From: JAFMKE01 sp047621945
GTDB lineage: Bacteria; Bacteroidota; Bacteroidia; Chitinophagales; UBA8649
DNA: 29,264 nucleotides
Direction of reading: 5' to 3'
NCBI GenBank assembly: GCA_047621945.1
Contig: JBLHMK010000017.1
Span: forward strand, 1-29,264
Position numbers and translations under genes: made by a program
Part shown: one piece after another, positions 8,493-15,801 of the stretch
How positions within the stretch are numbered: the first letter of the stretch is position 1
How the letters are laid out: each line of letters opens with the position of its first letter
The notes under the pieces: generated by a model
The model's input: the letters and a program-made list of their open reading frames with translations, nothing else
What the model was told of the DNA's origin: nothing
Databases searched by the model: none

Positions 8493-8798
8493 TTACGAAA
8501 TTTTTTCAATAGATACTTTAGTCAAATATTGTCTGTGACCGTTTTTAACTTTATATCCTTTTCTTCTTTTCTTTTTGAAGACAATTACTTTGTCTCCTTT
8601 CAAATGTTCTACAATTTTTGCAGAAACCTTTGATTCCAATGTTGGCTCACCAACACTTACTTTATCGCCGTCAGCTTTCAACAAAACCTGGTCAAATTCT
8701 ACTTTATCACCTTCGTTACCTTCAAGACGGTGAACAAAAATTTGCTTGCCTTCTTCTACTTTAAATTGCTGTCCAGCTATTTCTACTATTGCGTACAT
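8493..8798 (-). CDS. rplU: Ribosomal protein L21
   Basis: The 101-residue protein is a standard-length bL21, which binds 23S rRNA in the large subunit. It opens with MYAIVEIAGQQFKVEEGK and holds the C-terminal family signature KKKRRKGYKVKNGHRQYLT. It has no extension, in contrast to the L27 next door. The gene order rplU-rpmA is the usual one, and the pair is driven by the -10 element at 8819-8826. Confidence 0.97.
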   Translation of the reverse strand: MYAIVEIAGQQFKVEEGKQIFVHRLEGNEGDKVEFDQVLLKADGDKVSVGEPTLESKVSAKIVEHLKGDKVIVFKKKRRKGYKVKNGHRQYLTKVSIEKIS

Positions 8799-8818
8799 TT
8801 CTATTTAATTTTGGCTTG

Positions 8819-8826
8819 CAAAGGTA
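8819..8826 (-). promoter_or_regulatory. -10 element of rplU-rpmA
   Basis: On the minus strand TACCTTTG matches TAnnTTTG exactly, 20 bp before the rplU ATG. The region upstream is T/A-rich with no clear TTG at the -33 distance. Confidence 0.55.
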
Positions 8827-8880
8827 ATTTATTTATTTTTAAAAGGGGAATGTTTTTCTTAAAAAATAATTAAGAATTTA

Positions 8881-8946
8881 CTCTAGTCGAAATGCTTGCT
8901 CCAGCAACTCTTCAAAATACTTCGCAAAGCTAGTAAAACCTCTACC
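8881..8946 (-). other. 22-codon open tail in frame after the GT39 TAG stop
   Basis: Beyond the TAG at 8949-8947, the same frame stays open for 22 codons to a TAA at 8880-8878. It would encode GRGFTSFAKYFEELLEQ followed by AFRLE, which reads like an amphipathic helix rather than random intergenic translation. It could be a former C-terminus of the glycosyltransferase, a short intergenic repeat, or chance. No function is claimed. Confidence 0.3.
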
Positions 8947-10611
8947 CTAATACTGTCGTTTTTGATAAAACACAAAGCCATTTTTTTCCATTATGAGCTC
9001 CAATTGCGGATACTTTTCTAAATAGCCGTCCTTACGATCGATCTTAGACACGAAATAAACCGGCTCCTCTATGTATTCATTAAGTAGCTCTTCTGTCGTG
9101 TACGGCTTTAATTCGATAGCCTTTTGCCCATAAAATAAAGGCGCGTAACTTTTAAACCCTAAAGATTGGATATAACATTGCTCACTAGCCTTTTCCTGAT
9201 AAAATTGAATAGCAGCATCCTGCGTGTATTTTTCAATTCTAGGCGTAAACAGAATCACCACTAATTGTATGATTACACAAGTTCCGATAAACAAAGTTGC
9301 TACACCTAAACGAATATGTTTCAGCGCAAACAACACTCCTGCTATAACCAAGACCAAAATATAACTCAGCCCATAGATTGATTCATAATAAGACCAAAAA
9401 ACTTTGGCTTGCAAGTTAGCCGCCGCAAATGGATCATTACCATTGATAATGCCCACAAGCACATCTGTATTCTTACCTAAAACCGGCACTAAGGCAATGG
9501 CCGCTCCCCAAACTATTCCGATGAATAGAAATAAGGTGGCATGATACCATCTCCATTTCCGTTTCCCTTGAAGTAAGTAATAGATAAAGTAACTCGCAAA
9601 AAAAGTAATTGGGAAATAAGCCAGGGACGAATAATGAATGATTTTGGTTTGAACCAAACTGAACACCACTAATACAACAATCAATAAGCTCAACATCCAA
9701 CGCTGAAAATTATGCAACAACCCCGTTGAGAAGTCATGGTTTTTGATTCCTCCGAATATGAATACAGAAGCGGGGAAACAACCCAGAAATAATACCAAGA
9801 AATGATAAAAGAATGGACCTCCATGACCTGCATCACTTGTAGTCAGCAGATCGATATGCCGCTGAAAGAAGCCTTCTAAAAAAGCAGGTCCATTGACATA
9901 CCATTCTAATCCATACCAAACTGAAATAGTAGCCAAACAAATGATACCGAAATAAATCATTTCCCATAGGTTGTTTAATCGCTTAAACCTGCTTATGGCA
10001 AAAAGAACTAAATAGGTTAAGGAGAACAACAACAAGCCCACTGGCCCTTTAGTAAGTACTGCCAAGCCAATAAACAACCCGGCATAAAAAACGGCCATGT
10101 TCCTTATTTTGCGACGCTTCTTTTTAGCTGTAAACTCGTCATTCTCCGTCAATTTACTAGCAAAGTATATCCCAGTAAAAATAAAGAGATTGAAAAGCGG
10201 ATCAATCAAGGCTGATTTAAAATAGAAATGAGGCAAGAAGGAGGACACATAAATCAACGCCCACAAGGCTCCGAAATGTTTATCTTTCAATCTTTTACCG
10301 ATTGCCAACAAAGCCAACATAGTTGTAATTCCAATTAAGGCATTCGGCAATCTTGCAGCGAACTCATTCACCCCAAATAGCTTCATACTAAGGGCTTGCA
10401 TCCAAATAAAAAAAGGAGGCTTCTCAGCAAAAGCTTGAAAATCAATCTGTACTTGAAGGTAGTTTCCAGAAATCAACATCTCTCTAGCTGATTCAGCAAA
10501 ATTAATCTCATCCCAATCAAAAAGTGGTGCATTCCCTAGGTAGGGAATAAACAATACCGCCCCAATCAATATGAGGAGTAATTTATAAGGTATTTTATCT
10601 AAGCACTTCAT
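8947..10611 (-). CDS. ArnT/PMT-like glycosyltransferase (GT39-type), polytopic membrane protein
   Basis: A 554-residue integral membrane protein with about ten to twelve hydrophobic segments. After the first segment comes FDWDEINFAESAREM, whose acidic pair is the catalytic motif of GT-C enzymes that use polyprenyl-phosphate sugars. EKPPFFIWMQAL and AARLPNALIG follow, both typical of ArnT and related PMT_2 proteins. The C-terminal part (about 460-554) is soluble and presumably periplasmic. The family moves a sugar from undecaprenyl phosphate onto lipid A, another glycolipid or protein; the acceptor is not determined here. Its ATG overlaps the PAP2 stop as ATGA. The genes expected for aminoarabinose synthesis are not nearby, so an Ara4N role should not be assumed. 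Confidence 0.85.
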   Translation of the reverse strand: MKCLDKIPYKLLLILIGAVLFIPYLGNAPLFDWDEINFAESAREMLISGNYLQVQIDFQAFAEKPPFFIWMQALSMKLFGVNEFAARLPNALIGITTMLALLAIGKRLKDKHFGALWALIYVSSFLPHFYFKSALIDPLFNLFIFTGIYFASKLTENDEFTAKKKRRKIRNMAVFYAGLFIGLAVLTKGPVGLLLFSLTYLVLFAISRFKRLNNLWEMIYFGIICLATISVWYGLEWYVNGPAFLEGFFQRHIDLLTTSDAGHGGPFFYHFLVLFLGCFPASVFIFGGIKNHDFSTGLLHNFQRWMLSLLIVVLVVFSLVQTKIIHYSSLAYFPITFFASYFIYYLLQGKRKWRWYHATLFLFIGIVWGAAIALVPVLGKNTDVLVGIINGNDPFAAANLQAKVFWSYYESIYGLSYILVLVIAGVLFALKHIRLGVATLFIGTCVIIQLVVILFTPRIEKYTQDAAIQFYQEKASEQCYIQSLGFKSYAPLFYGQKAIELKPYTTEELLNEYIEEPVYFVSKIDRKDGYLEKYPQLELIMEKNGFVFYQKRQY

Positions 10612-11258
10612 TTCTTCAACCAGCTAACGGAATTATTCTTCCAGTTCAAAAATCCTATTCCTTGATACCTATGCAAGATAAGCCATATTATAATAGCGCT
10701 TACTGAGCCAATTATTGCACCCAAATATACGTCATAAAAATAATGCATAAACAACACCATGCGGCTTAATCCAGCCAATAAGGCTATTGCAAAAAACAAA
10801 AACTGCAGACTCTTATGCCTCGCCGTTATAGCTAAGGAAGCAAAAAAGGCAAATGCTGCTGTCGTATGCCCCGAAGGTGTACTTAGATTAAACCACAATT
10901 GAATCTCCCCTGCGCAAGCGATAAATACATCTTCAAAAAAATAGGCGGGTCGATGATTCGCTATTAGTCCCTTAAGCGCAATAGTAATGATGGATGCAAT
11001 AAACCAAGCAGCCGCGACGAAAAAACCTCTTCCGTAATTAAACATAAACAAAAATAAGGCTATTGGCAATAGCACTTGCGGCTCTCCTAGTAAGGTGAAC
11101 CAAGAAAAAATTTGATACCGGGTTTCATCGAAATTTTCGCAAAACCACAATACCCAAAGTCCATCGGTGTAATTATAAATTAGATGAAATCCTCCGACTA
11201 AAACAAATAGTATAAAAGGAATATAGAATCCTGTTGCCCTTTTAAGTATCTCAACCAC
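10608..11258 (-). CDS. PAP2-superfamily membrane phosphatase, GTG start
   Basis: The 216-residue protein has about six hydrophobic segments and the full PAP2 catalytic signature: KGLIANHRP (K-x6-RP), STPSGHTTA (PSGH), and SRMVLFMHYFYD (SR-x5-H-x3-D). Members dephosphorylate membrane lipids such as undecaprenyl pyrophosphate, phosphatidylglycerol phosphate or lipid A. The start is GTG at 11258, overlapping the permease stop by 8 bp, with AAAAGG just upstream; no ATG is available before the first hydrophobic segment. Its position between an LPS-export permease and a polyprenyl-sugar transferase makes lipid A or undecaprenyl-phosphate metabolism the likeliest role (inference). Confidence 0.88.
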   Translation of the reverse strand: MVEILKRATGFYIPFILFVLVGGFHLIYNYTDGLWVLWFCENFDETRYQIFSWFTLLGEPQVLLPIALFLFMFNYGRGFFVAAAWFIASIITIALKGLIANHRPAYFFEDVFIACAGEIQLWFNLSTPSGHTTAAFAFFASLAITARHKSLQFLFFAIALLAGLSRMVLFMHYFYDVYLGAIIGSVSAIIIWLILHRYQGIGFLNWKNNSVSWLKK

Positions 11259-12681
11259 CTTTTACCTTCTTTTTTAATAAAAACAGATTCTTGTAGAACC
11301 TTCCAGTAAATATAGGTGAATCATTTTTAGCTTTCCAGGTTAAAAACATTCCTACAGGAAGTAATAAGAAAGTAGATAACCATATCCCTTGCCACGGGGC
11401 CAACACCATTTGTTCTGCGGTTTTCTCACCCATAATTGATGTTACAATGTAAATTACAAAGAAAATTACAGCAAGTAACATTGGCCAGCCAAACCCTCCT
11501 TTTTTGATAATGGCACCGAGTGGAGCCCCAATAAAGAATAACACAATACAAGCTATAGACAAGCTGAACTTTTGATGCATGTACAAACGATATTGAATCA
11601 AATCTTTAGACTTAAAATGTAGCATTTCTTGTTTACTCACAATAATATTCTTCATATTCCGAGCCTTAATCAATGAAGATTTCAATACATCCAGTTTAAC
11701 AGCATATATCAAGCTATCGAACTCCGTGTAGAAAGATAATGGAAGCAATTCTTGATCAAACAATCCAGAAGTATCCCCTTTTGCCTTAATGAACAAATAA
11801 TATCTGGAGATATTCGTCATCATCAAGTCTCGTTCATCTTGCATTTCATACATCACTGAATCTGCCCCGTTTTGTAATTGCCGCAGATTAAGCATTCGAT
11901 GAAGTTTAGTAAATGCTGTTTGATCTTGGCGTTCTAATTTAAATGCGGAAAGATCCAAATGTTTCTCCCAAGACTTATATCTCGTCACCATCATTTTCGC
12001 TGGCACATTCTTTTCAATGGGCATGGTTTCTTCTTTGAACTGCGACCCATTATGTAAGGAAATTGACATCACCCCCCCATCGTTCAAATAACCAAATTCC
12101 GCACTATCCGCAAGAATCACATGGTTGTTTCCTCGGTTCTCTGTATGGTCATAAATCATGATATCATAAACCGTTTTATCATCATCACTTTTACCTTTTA
12201 TTCGAATACTGTAGTTCTGAATGTCGTTATTAAAGATGTGTTCTTCAAAGGCCAAAGCGGGCTTCTGTTTTCGGATATCGCTTAGCAAGGTGGAAAATTC
12301 TAAATTAGCTACGGGCAAAACGTTATTAGAAAAATAAAACGCCCCGAAGCTCATTAAAATAGTAAAGAAAATAAGCGGTCTCATGAATCGAAACAGCGAT
12401 ATTCCAGAAGCTTTCACTGCGGTTAATTCGAATTGCTCACCCAAACTTCCAAAAGTCATAATAGAGGCAACAAGAACTGCCAAAGGGAATGCCATAGGCA
12501 CCTGAACAGCAGAGGCATAGAACATAAGCTCTGCCAATATTCCGCCATCGATTCCCTTACCAATAAGGTCATCCACATACTTCCATAGGAACATCATATC
12601 TAGCACAAAAAGTGCGATACAAAAAGTAAGGAGTAAAGGTCCTAAATAACTTAATATAAGAAGTTTATCAAGTTTTTTCAC
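11251..12681 (-). CDS. LptF/LptG family LPS export permease, GTG start
   Basis: A 476-residue YjgP/YjgQ-family permease. The N-terminal part has three hydrophobic segments (starting LLILSYLGPLLLTF), with the conserved VPMAFPLAVL and FGSLGEQFELTAVKASGIS region. A large periplasmic beta domain (about 130-360) follows, then three C-terminal segments with FFIGAPLGAIIKKGGFGWP. With LptB2, LptF and LptG extract lipopolysaccharide from the inner membrane and pass it to LptC. The F/G identity cannot be fixed; Bacteroidota commonly carry a separate paralogue elsewhere. The start is GTG at 12681, immediately preceded by an in-frame TGA, so no longer start is possible. The gene follows the START-like gene by 34 bp. 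Confidence 0.92.
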   Translation of the reverse strand: MKKLDKLLILSYLGPLLLTFCIALFVLDMMFLWKYVDDLIGKGIDGGILAELMFYASAVQVPMAFPLAVLVASIMTFGSLGEQFELTAVKASGISLFRFMRPLIFFTILMSFGAFYFSNNVLPVANLEFSTLLSDIRKQKPALAFEEHIFNNDIQNYSIRIKGKSDDDKTVYDIMIYDHTENRGNNHVILADSAEFGYLNDGGVMSISLHNGSQFKEETMPIEKNVPAKMMVTRYKSWEKHLDLSAFKLERQDQTAFTKLHRMLNLRQLQNGADSVMYEMQDERDLMMTNISRYYLFIKAKGDTSGLFDQELLPLSFYTEFDSLIYAVKLDVLKSSLIKARNMKNIIVSKQEMLHFKSKDLIQYRLYMHQKFSLSIACIVLFFIGAPLGAIIKKGGFGWPMLLAVIFFVIYIVTSIMGEKTAEQMVLAPWQGIWLSTFLLLPVGMFLTWKAKNDSPIFTGRFYKNLFLLKKKVKGG

Positions 12682-12715
12682 TCAACTAAGGTAAGGTTAA
12701 TATTTCTTGAATTTT

Positions 12716-13096
12716 CTAAGCGCCGATTCGCTTGCTTAGCGTTTCAATTTGGCTTTGCCAAAGTAATTTTTGATCTTCCACATCATCATCATCTGCATAA
12801 TCAACAATAGTTAAGACCGTATCATTACTAATCTCCGATTTGTAGATCGTAAACTCAAACGCTTCTTCAGGGTCTTCGGCATCTTCCCATCTATACTTTA
12901 CATACTTATCATCTTCAGTGTCTACCAATACGGCATTCTCTTCGTAACCATCCCAGCCAAACGTGTACACATCTTCATTGATGTCACAAGTATCGCAAAA
13001 CCATTGAGCCATTGAAGATCCCGATGTTAAAAAATTATATAATATAGCGGGTGAAGATCTCACCATAAATTCAGTTGTATATTTTATTCTAGCCAT
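12716..13096 (-). CDS. START-like (SRPBCC-fold) small acidic protein
   Basis: A 126-residue soluble protein resembling the Bacteroidota START-like family and, more distantly, AHSA1-type proteins. Visible pattern: a first strand (MARIKYTTEFMV), a helix (SPAILYNFLTSGSSMAQWFC), the strands CDINEDVYTFGWDG and KYVKYRWEDAED, and a C-terminal helix (KLLWQSQIETLSKRI). It is strikingly acidic, with runs such as DYADDDDVED. The fold usually binds a hydrophobic ligand; none can be named. It is the promoter-proximal gene of the envelope operon and is divergent from rpoD. Confidence 0.8.
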   Translation of the reverse strand: MARIKYTTEFMVRSSPAILYNFLTSGSSMAQWFCDTCDINEDVYTFGWDGYEENAVLVDTEDDKYVKYRWEDAEDPEEAFEFTIYKSEISNDTVLTIVDYADDDDVEDQKLLWQSQIETLSKRIGA

Positions 13097-13210
13097 TTCG
13101 TGCTTCGGTTAAGTGTGCAATTATAATTAAAAATGTATCGGAAAAGCAAATTAATTAACTAATTGTGCAAAACTTAACAGTTTTAAACAAAATTTTAACT
13201 AGCTTAATAG

Positions 13211-13241
13211 TTGAATTACAGCGGGTTTTACCTTATCTTTG
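13211..13241 (+). promoter_or_regulatory. rpoD promoter of Bacteroidota type
   Basis: TTG at 13211-13213 and TATCTTTG at 13234-13241 match the -33 and -10 elements with a 20-bp spacer. The rpoD ATG follows 36 bp after the -10. The gene product is the sigma factor expected to recognise these elements, so autoregulation is likely (inference). Confidence 0.7.
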
Positions 13242-13277
13242 CCCACTAGTTAAAAATCATCAAAAATATATCTATAG

Positions 13278-14147
13278 ATGCGTCAACTAAAAATTACTAA
13301 ATCCATAACCAATCGTGAATCCCAATCCCTTGAAAAATATCTTCAAGAAATTGGTAAAGTAGACTTACTTACTCCAGACGATGAGGTAGATTTAGCACAG
13401 CGTATTCGCGAAGGAGATCAGGTAGCTTTAGAGAAATTAACGAAAGCCAATCTTCGTTTCGTAGTGTCTGTAGCAAAGCAATATCAAAATCAAGGATTGT
13501 CCTTAAGTGATTTAATCAATGAAGGTAATTTAGGATTGATCAAAGCTGCACAACGTTTTGATGAAACAAGAGGATTTAAATTCATCTCTTATGCAGTATG
13601 GTGGATTCGACAATCAATCTTACAAGCACTTGCTGAGCAAAGTAGAATAGTTCGTTTACCGCTTAATAAGGTTGGTTCTCTGAATAAAATTAATAAAGCT
13701 TTTTCTGAATTGGAGCAAACTTTCGAAAGAGAGCCTACAGCAGAAGAATTAGCTGAAGTATTAGAACTTCAAACATCCGAAGTAGAAACGACCTTAGGAG
13801 TTGCTGCGAGGCACGTATCTATGGATGCACCGTTTGTTGATGGGGAAGATAACTCTTTATTGGATGTATTAGAAAACACAAATACAGACAAAACAGATGG
13901 AGCACTTGAGTACAAGGATTCACTTCGAAATGAAATTGAGCGTTCTTTAAGTACTTTATCTGAAAGACAAAAAGATGTAATTAAGCTATACTTCGGTATT
14001 GGCGTTGAGCATCCAATGAGTTTAGAAGATATCGGAATCAAATTCGATTTAACAAGAGAACGTGTTCGTCAAATTAAAGACAAAGCAATTAATAAGCTTA
14101 GAACTACTTCTAGAAGTAAATTATTAAAAGCATATCTAGGAAACTAA
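13278..14147 (+). CDS. rpoD: Primary sigma factor RpoD (Bacteroidota short form)
   Basis: The 289-residue sigma-70 begins directly before region 1.2 (SLEKYLQEIGKVDLLTPDDE) and lacks region 1.1 and the non-conserved insert of E. coli RpoD. Region 2 is complete: NLRFVVSVAKQYQNQGLSLS, DLINEGNLGLIKAAQRFD, and the 2.3/2.4 helix YAVWWIRQSILQALAEQSR. Region 3 follows, then region 4 with LSERQKDVIKLYFGI and the helix-turn-helix SLEDIGIKFDLTRERVRQIK. This matches the known housekeeping sigma of Bacteroidota, which recognises TTG/TAnnTTTG promoters. It has its own promoter and terminator, so it is probably monocistronic. Confidence 0.96.
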   Translation: MRQLKITKSITNRESQSLEKYLQEIGKVDLLTPDDEVDLAQRIREGDQVALEKLTKANLRFVVSVAKQYQNQGLSLSDLINEGNLGLIKAAQRFDETRGFKFISYAVWWIRQSILQALAEQSRIVRLPLNKVGSLNKINKAFSELEQTFEREPTAEELAEVLELQTSEVETTLGVAARHVSMDAPFVDGEDNSLLDVLENTNTDKTDGALEYKDSLRNEIERSLSTLSERQKDVIKLYFGIGVEHPMSLEDIGIKFDLTRERVRQIKDKAINKLRTTSRSKLLKAYLGN

Positions 14148-14183
14148 TTATGCAATTTTAATCATAATGTATATTTTTTTTGC

Positions 14184-14219
14184 AAAGTCGGATTATTCTA
14201 ATAGAATTCTCCGACTTTT
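14184..14219 (+). terminator. Rho-independent terminator after rpoD
   Basis: AAAGTCGGA (14184-14192) pairs perfectly with TCCGACTTT (14210-14218). Inside it ATTCT (14195-14199) pairs with AGAAT (14203-14207), giving a long two-part hairpin. The distal arm runs into CTTTTCTATT. The T-run on the proximal side would also allow function on the other strand. Confidence 0.75.
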
Positions 14220-14248
14220 CTATTCATAACTAACCGTAAAAAACCAAA

Positions 14249-15703
14249 ATGAATACAAGTTTCAACTCGGAATTGAAGAATTGGGTAAGTAAAGAAAAAC
14301 TAGCTTTAGAACTAGTGACTTACGCAAGTAACCTATACTTTGACAAAAACGTAGAACTCGTTCTATTTAGAAGAAAGCTCGTTGACAAAGGCGTTACTGA
14401 AATAATCAATGATCACGCCTACGCTAGAAAGTTTGCGCAAATTCGCGTTTCTTTAGAAAGCTCTGTTGAGTTTGCTAAAACACTTTGCACCATGGACCTC
14501 GCTCCTGCTAAGATTGATTTAGGTCGATTAGAAAACGAATGGCAACAAGAAAGTGCCAACTATACAGACAAAAGTTCTTTCCTAAATGAGAAGCTAGCTA
14601 ACTATATTGGTGCTGATAAAATAAGTATAGTACCTAAGGATGTAGTTCTTTACGGTTTTGGTCGTATTGGTCGTCTTGCAGCACGATTACTTACGGCTCA
14701 GGTTGGTGTTGGTGGACAATTAAGATTAAAAGCTATAGTTGTTCGTAAGAAAGGTGATGACGACTTAGTGAAGAGAGCTAGCCTCTTAAGGAAAGATTCT
14801 GTGCATGGAAAACTTGCTGGAACTGTAAGTGTTGATCAGGAGAACAACCGTTTATTAGTTAACGGTAATGCCATACAAGTAATCTACGCCAATCACCCAA
14901 GTGAAATTGATTACACTAAGCACGACATTAAAGATGCTCTTATTATTGATAATATGGGAATCTGGAAAGATAGGAAAGCTTTATCACAGCATTTCGAAGC
15001 TAAAGGTGCAAGTCAAGTATTGTTGACAGCTCCTGCTGGCGATGATATTGAAAACGTAGTGTATGGAATCAATCATGACGATGTTGACTTAGATAAAGAG
15101 ACTATGTTTTCTGCAGCTTCATGTACAACCAATTGTATTGCGCCTGTGCTTCAAATAGTTGAAGATAAGTATGGAATTCAGGATGGTCATATTGAAACTA
15201 TCCATGCCTATACTAATGATCAAAATTTGATCGATAATATCCATAAAAAAGGAAGAAGAGGAAGAAGTGCTGCATTAAACATGGTACTTACTTCTACTGG
15301 TGCAGCTAATGCTGCGATTAAAATTTTCCCCTACTTAAAAGGCAAGTTAACAGCTAGTGCCGTGCGTGTTCCTACTCCAAATGCTTCTATTGCTATTTTA
15401 GCCTTAAACCTAAATAAAAAGGTAGAAGGCGGCGTTGAAGAAATGAATGAATTATTCAGACAAGCAGCTTTAACGGGCGACTTAGTTGAACAGGTGGGCT
15501 ATGCAGCTTCTGCAGAACATGTTTCTTCTGATGTTGTTGGAAATACTAACGCTACAGAAATTGATAGTTTAAATACTATTGTTTCCGAAAGCGGGAAGAG
15601 AATCGTATTATATGCTTGGTACGATAATGAATATGGTTATACCAATCAAGTTATTCGATATGCTAAGCACATTGCTAAAGTTAGAAGGCTTACTTATTTT
15701 TAG
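14249..15703 (+). CDS. gap: Glyceraldehyde-3-phosphate dehydrogenase, long form
   Basis: GAPDH oxidises and phosphorylates glyceraldehyde 3-phosphate in glycolysis, or runs in reverse. At 484 residues it exceeds the usual 330-340 because of a helical N-terminal extension of about 130 residues, of a kind I associate with Bacteroidota. The core begins with the dinucleotide motif YGFGRIGR (near 136-142). Catalytic Cys292 lies in SAASCTTNCIAP and His319 in ETIHAYTNDQ. SAVRVPTPNASI and the C-terminal WYDNEYGYTNQVIRYA are intact. The segment that in NAD-specific enzymes reads Ile-Asn-Asp is here VVRKKGDDD, so coenzyme preference may differ. It has an upstream terminator but no clear promoter match. 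Confidence 0.95.
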   Translation: MNTSFNSELKNWVSKEKLALELVTYASNLYFDKNVELVLFRRKLVDKGVTEIINDHAYARKFAQIRVSLESSVEFAKTLCTMDLAPAKIDLGRLENEWQQESANYTDKSSFLNEKLANYIGADKISIVPKDVVLYGFGRIGRLAARLLTAQVGVGGQLRLKAIVVRKKGDDDLVKRASLLRKDSVHGKLAGTVSVDQENNRLLVNGNAIQVIYANHPSEIDYTKHDIKDALIIDNMGIWKDRKALSQHFEAKGASQVLLTAPAGDDIENVVYGINHDDVDLDKETMFSAASCTTNCIAPVLQIVEDKYGIQDGHIETIHAYTNDQNLIDNIHKKGRRGRSAALNMVLTSTGAANAAIKIFPYLKGKLTASAVRVPTPNASIAILALNLNKKVEGGVEEMNELFRQAALTGDLVEQVGYAASAEHVSSDVVGNTNATEIDSLNTIVSESGKRIVLYAWYDNEYGYTNQVIRYAKHIAKVRRLTYF

Positions 15704-15751
15704 ATAAAAGAATTCTATTAAAAGTATCAATAATAATAACTAAAAGATCTA

Positions 15752-15796
15752 CTTAGTATGGAGTACTCTATACTAAATACTAAGTATTCAATACTA
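15752..15796 (+). repeat. Cluster of short palindromes upstream of ffh
   Basis: A 24-base near-palindrome spans 15753-15776: TTAGTAT, G, GAGTACTC, T, ATACTAA; its only mismatch would be a G-U pair in RNA. It is followed by a second copy of ATACTAAG (15777-15784), which is inverted relative to CTTAGTAT at 15752-15759. A 13-base palindrome AGTATTCAATACT then occupies 15783-15795. The block ends 6 bp before the ffh ATG, so it lies in the presumed 5' leader. Its repeated unit is TTAGTAT/ATACTAA. Confidence 0.7.
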
Positions 15797-15801
15797 AAGA
15801 T

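Noticed and set aside
8947..11258. Arn-type aminoarabinose (polymyxin-resistance) operon.
   Set aside because: Only an ArnT-like transferase and a PAP2 phosphatase are present; none of the sugar-synthesis genes are seen.
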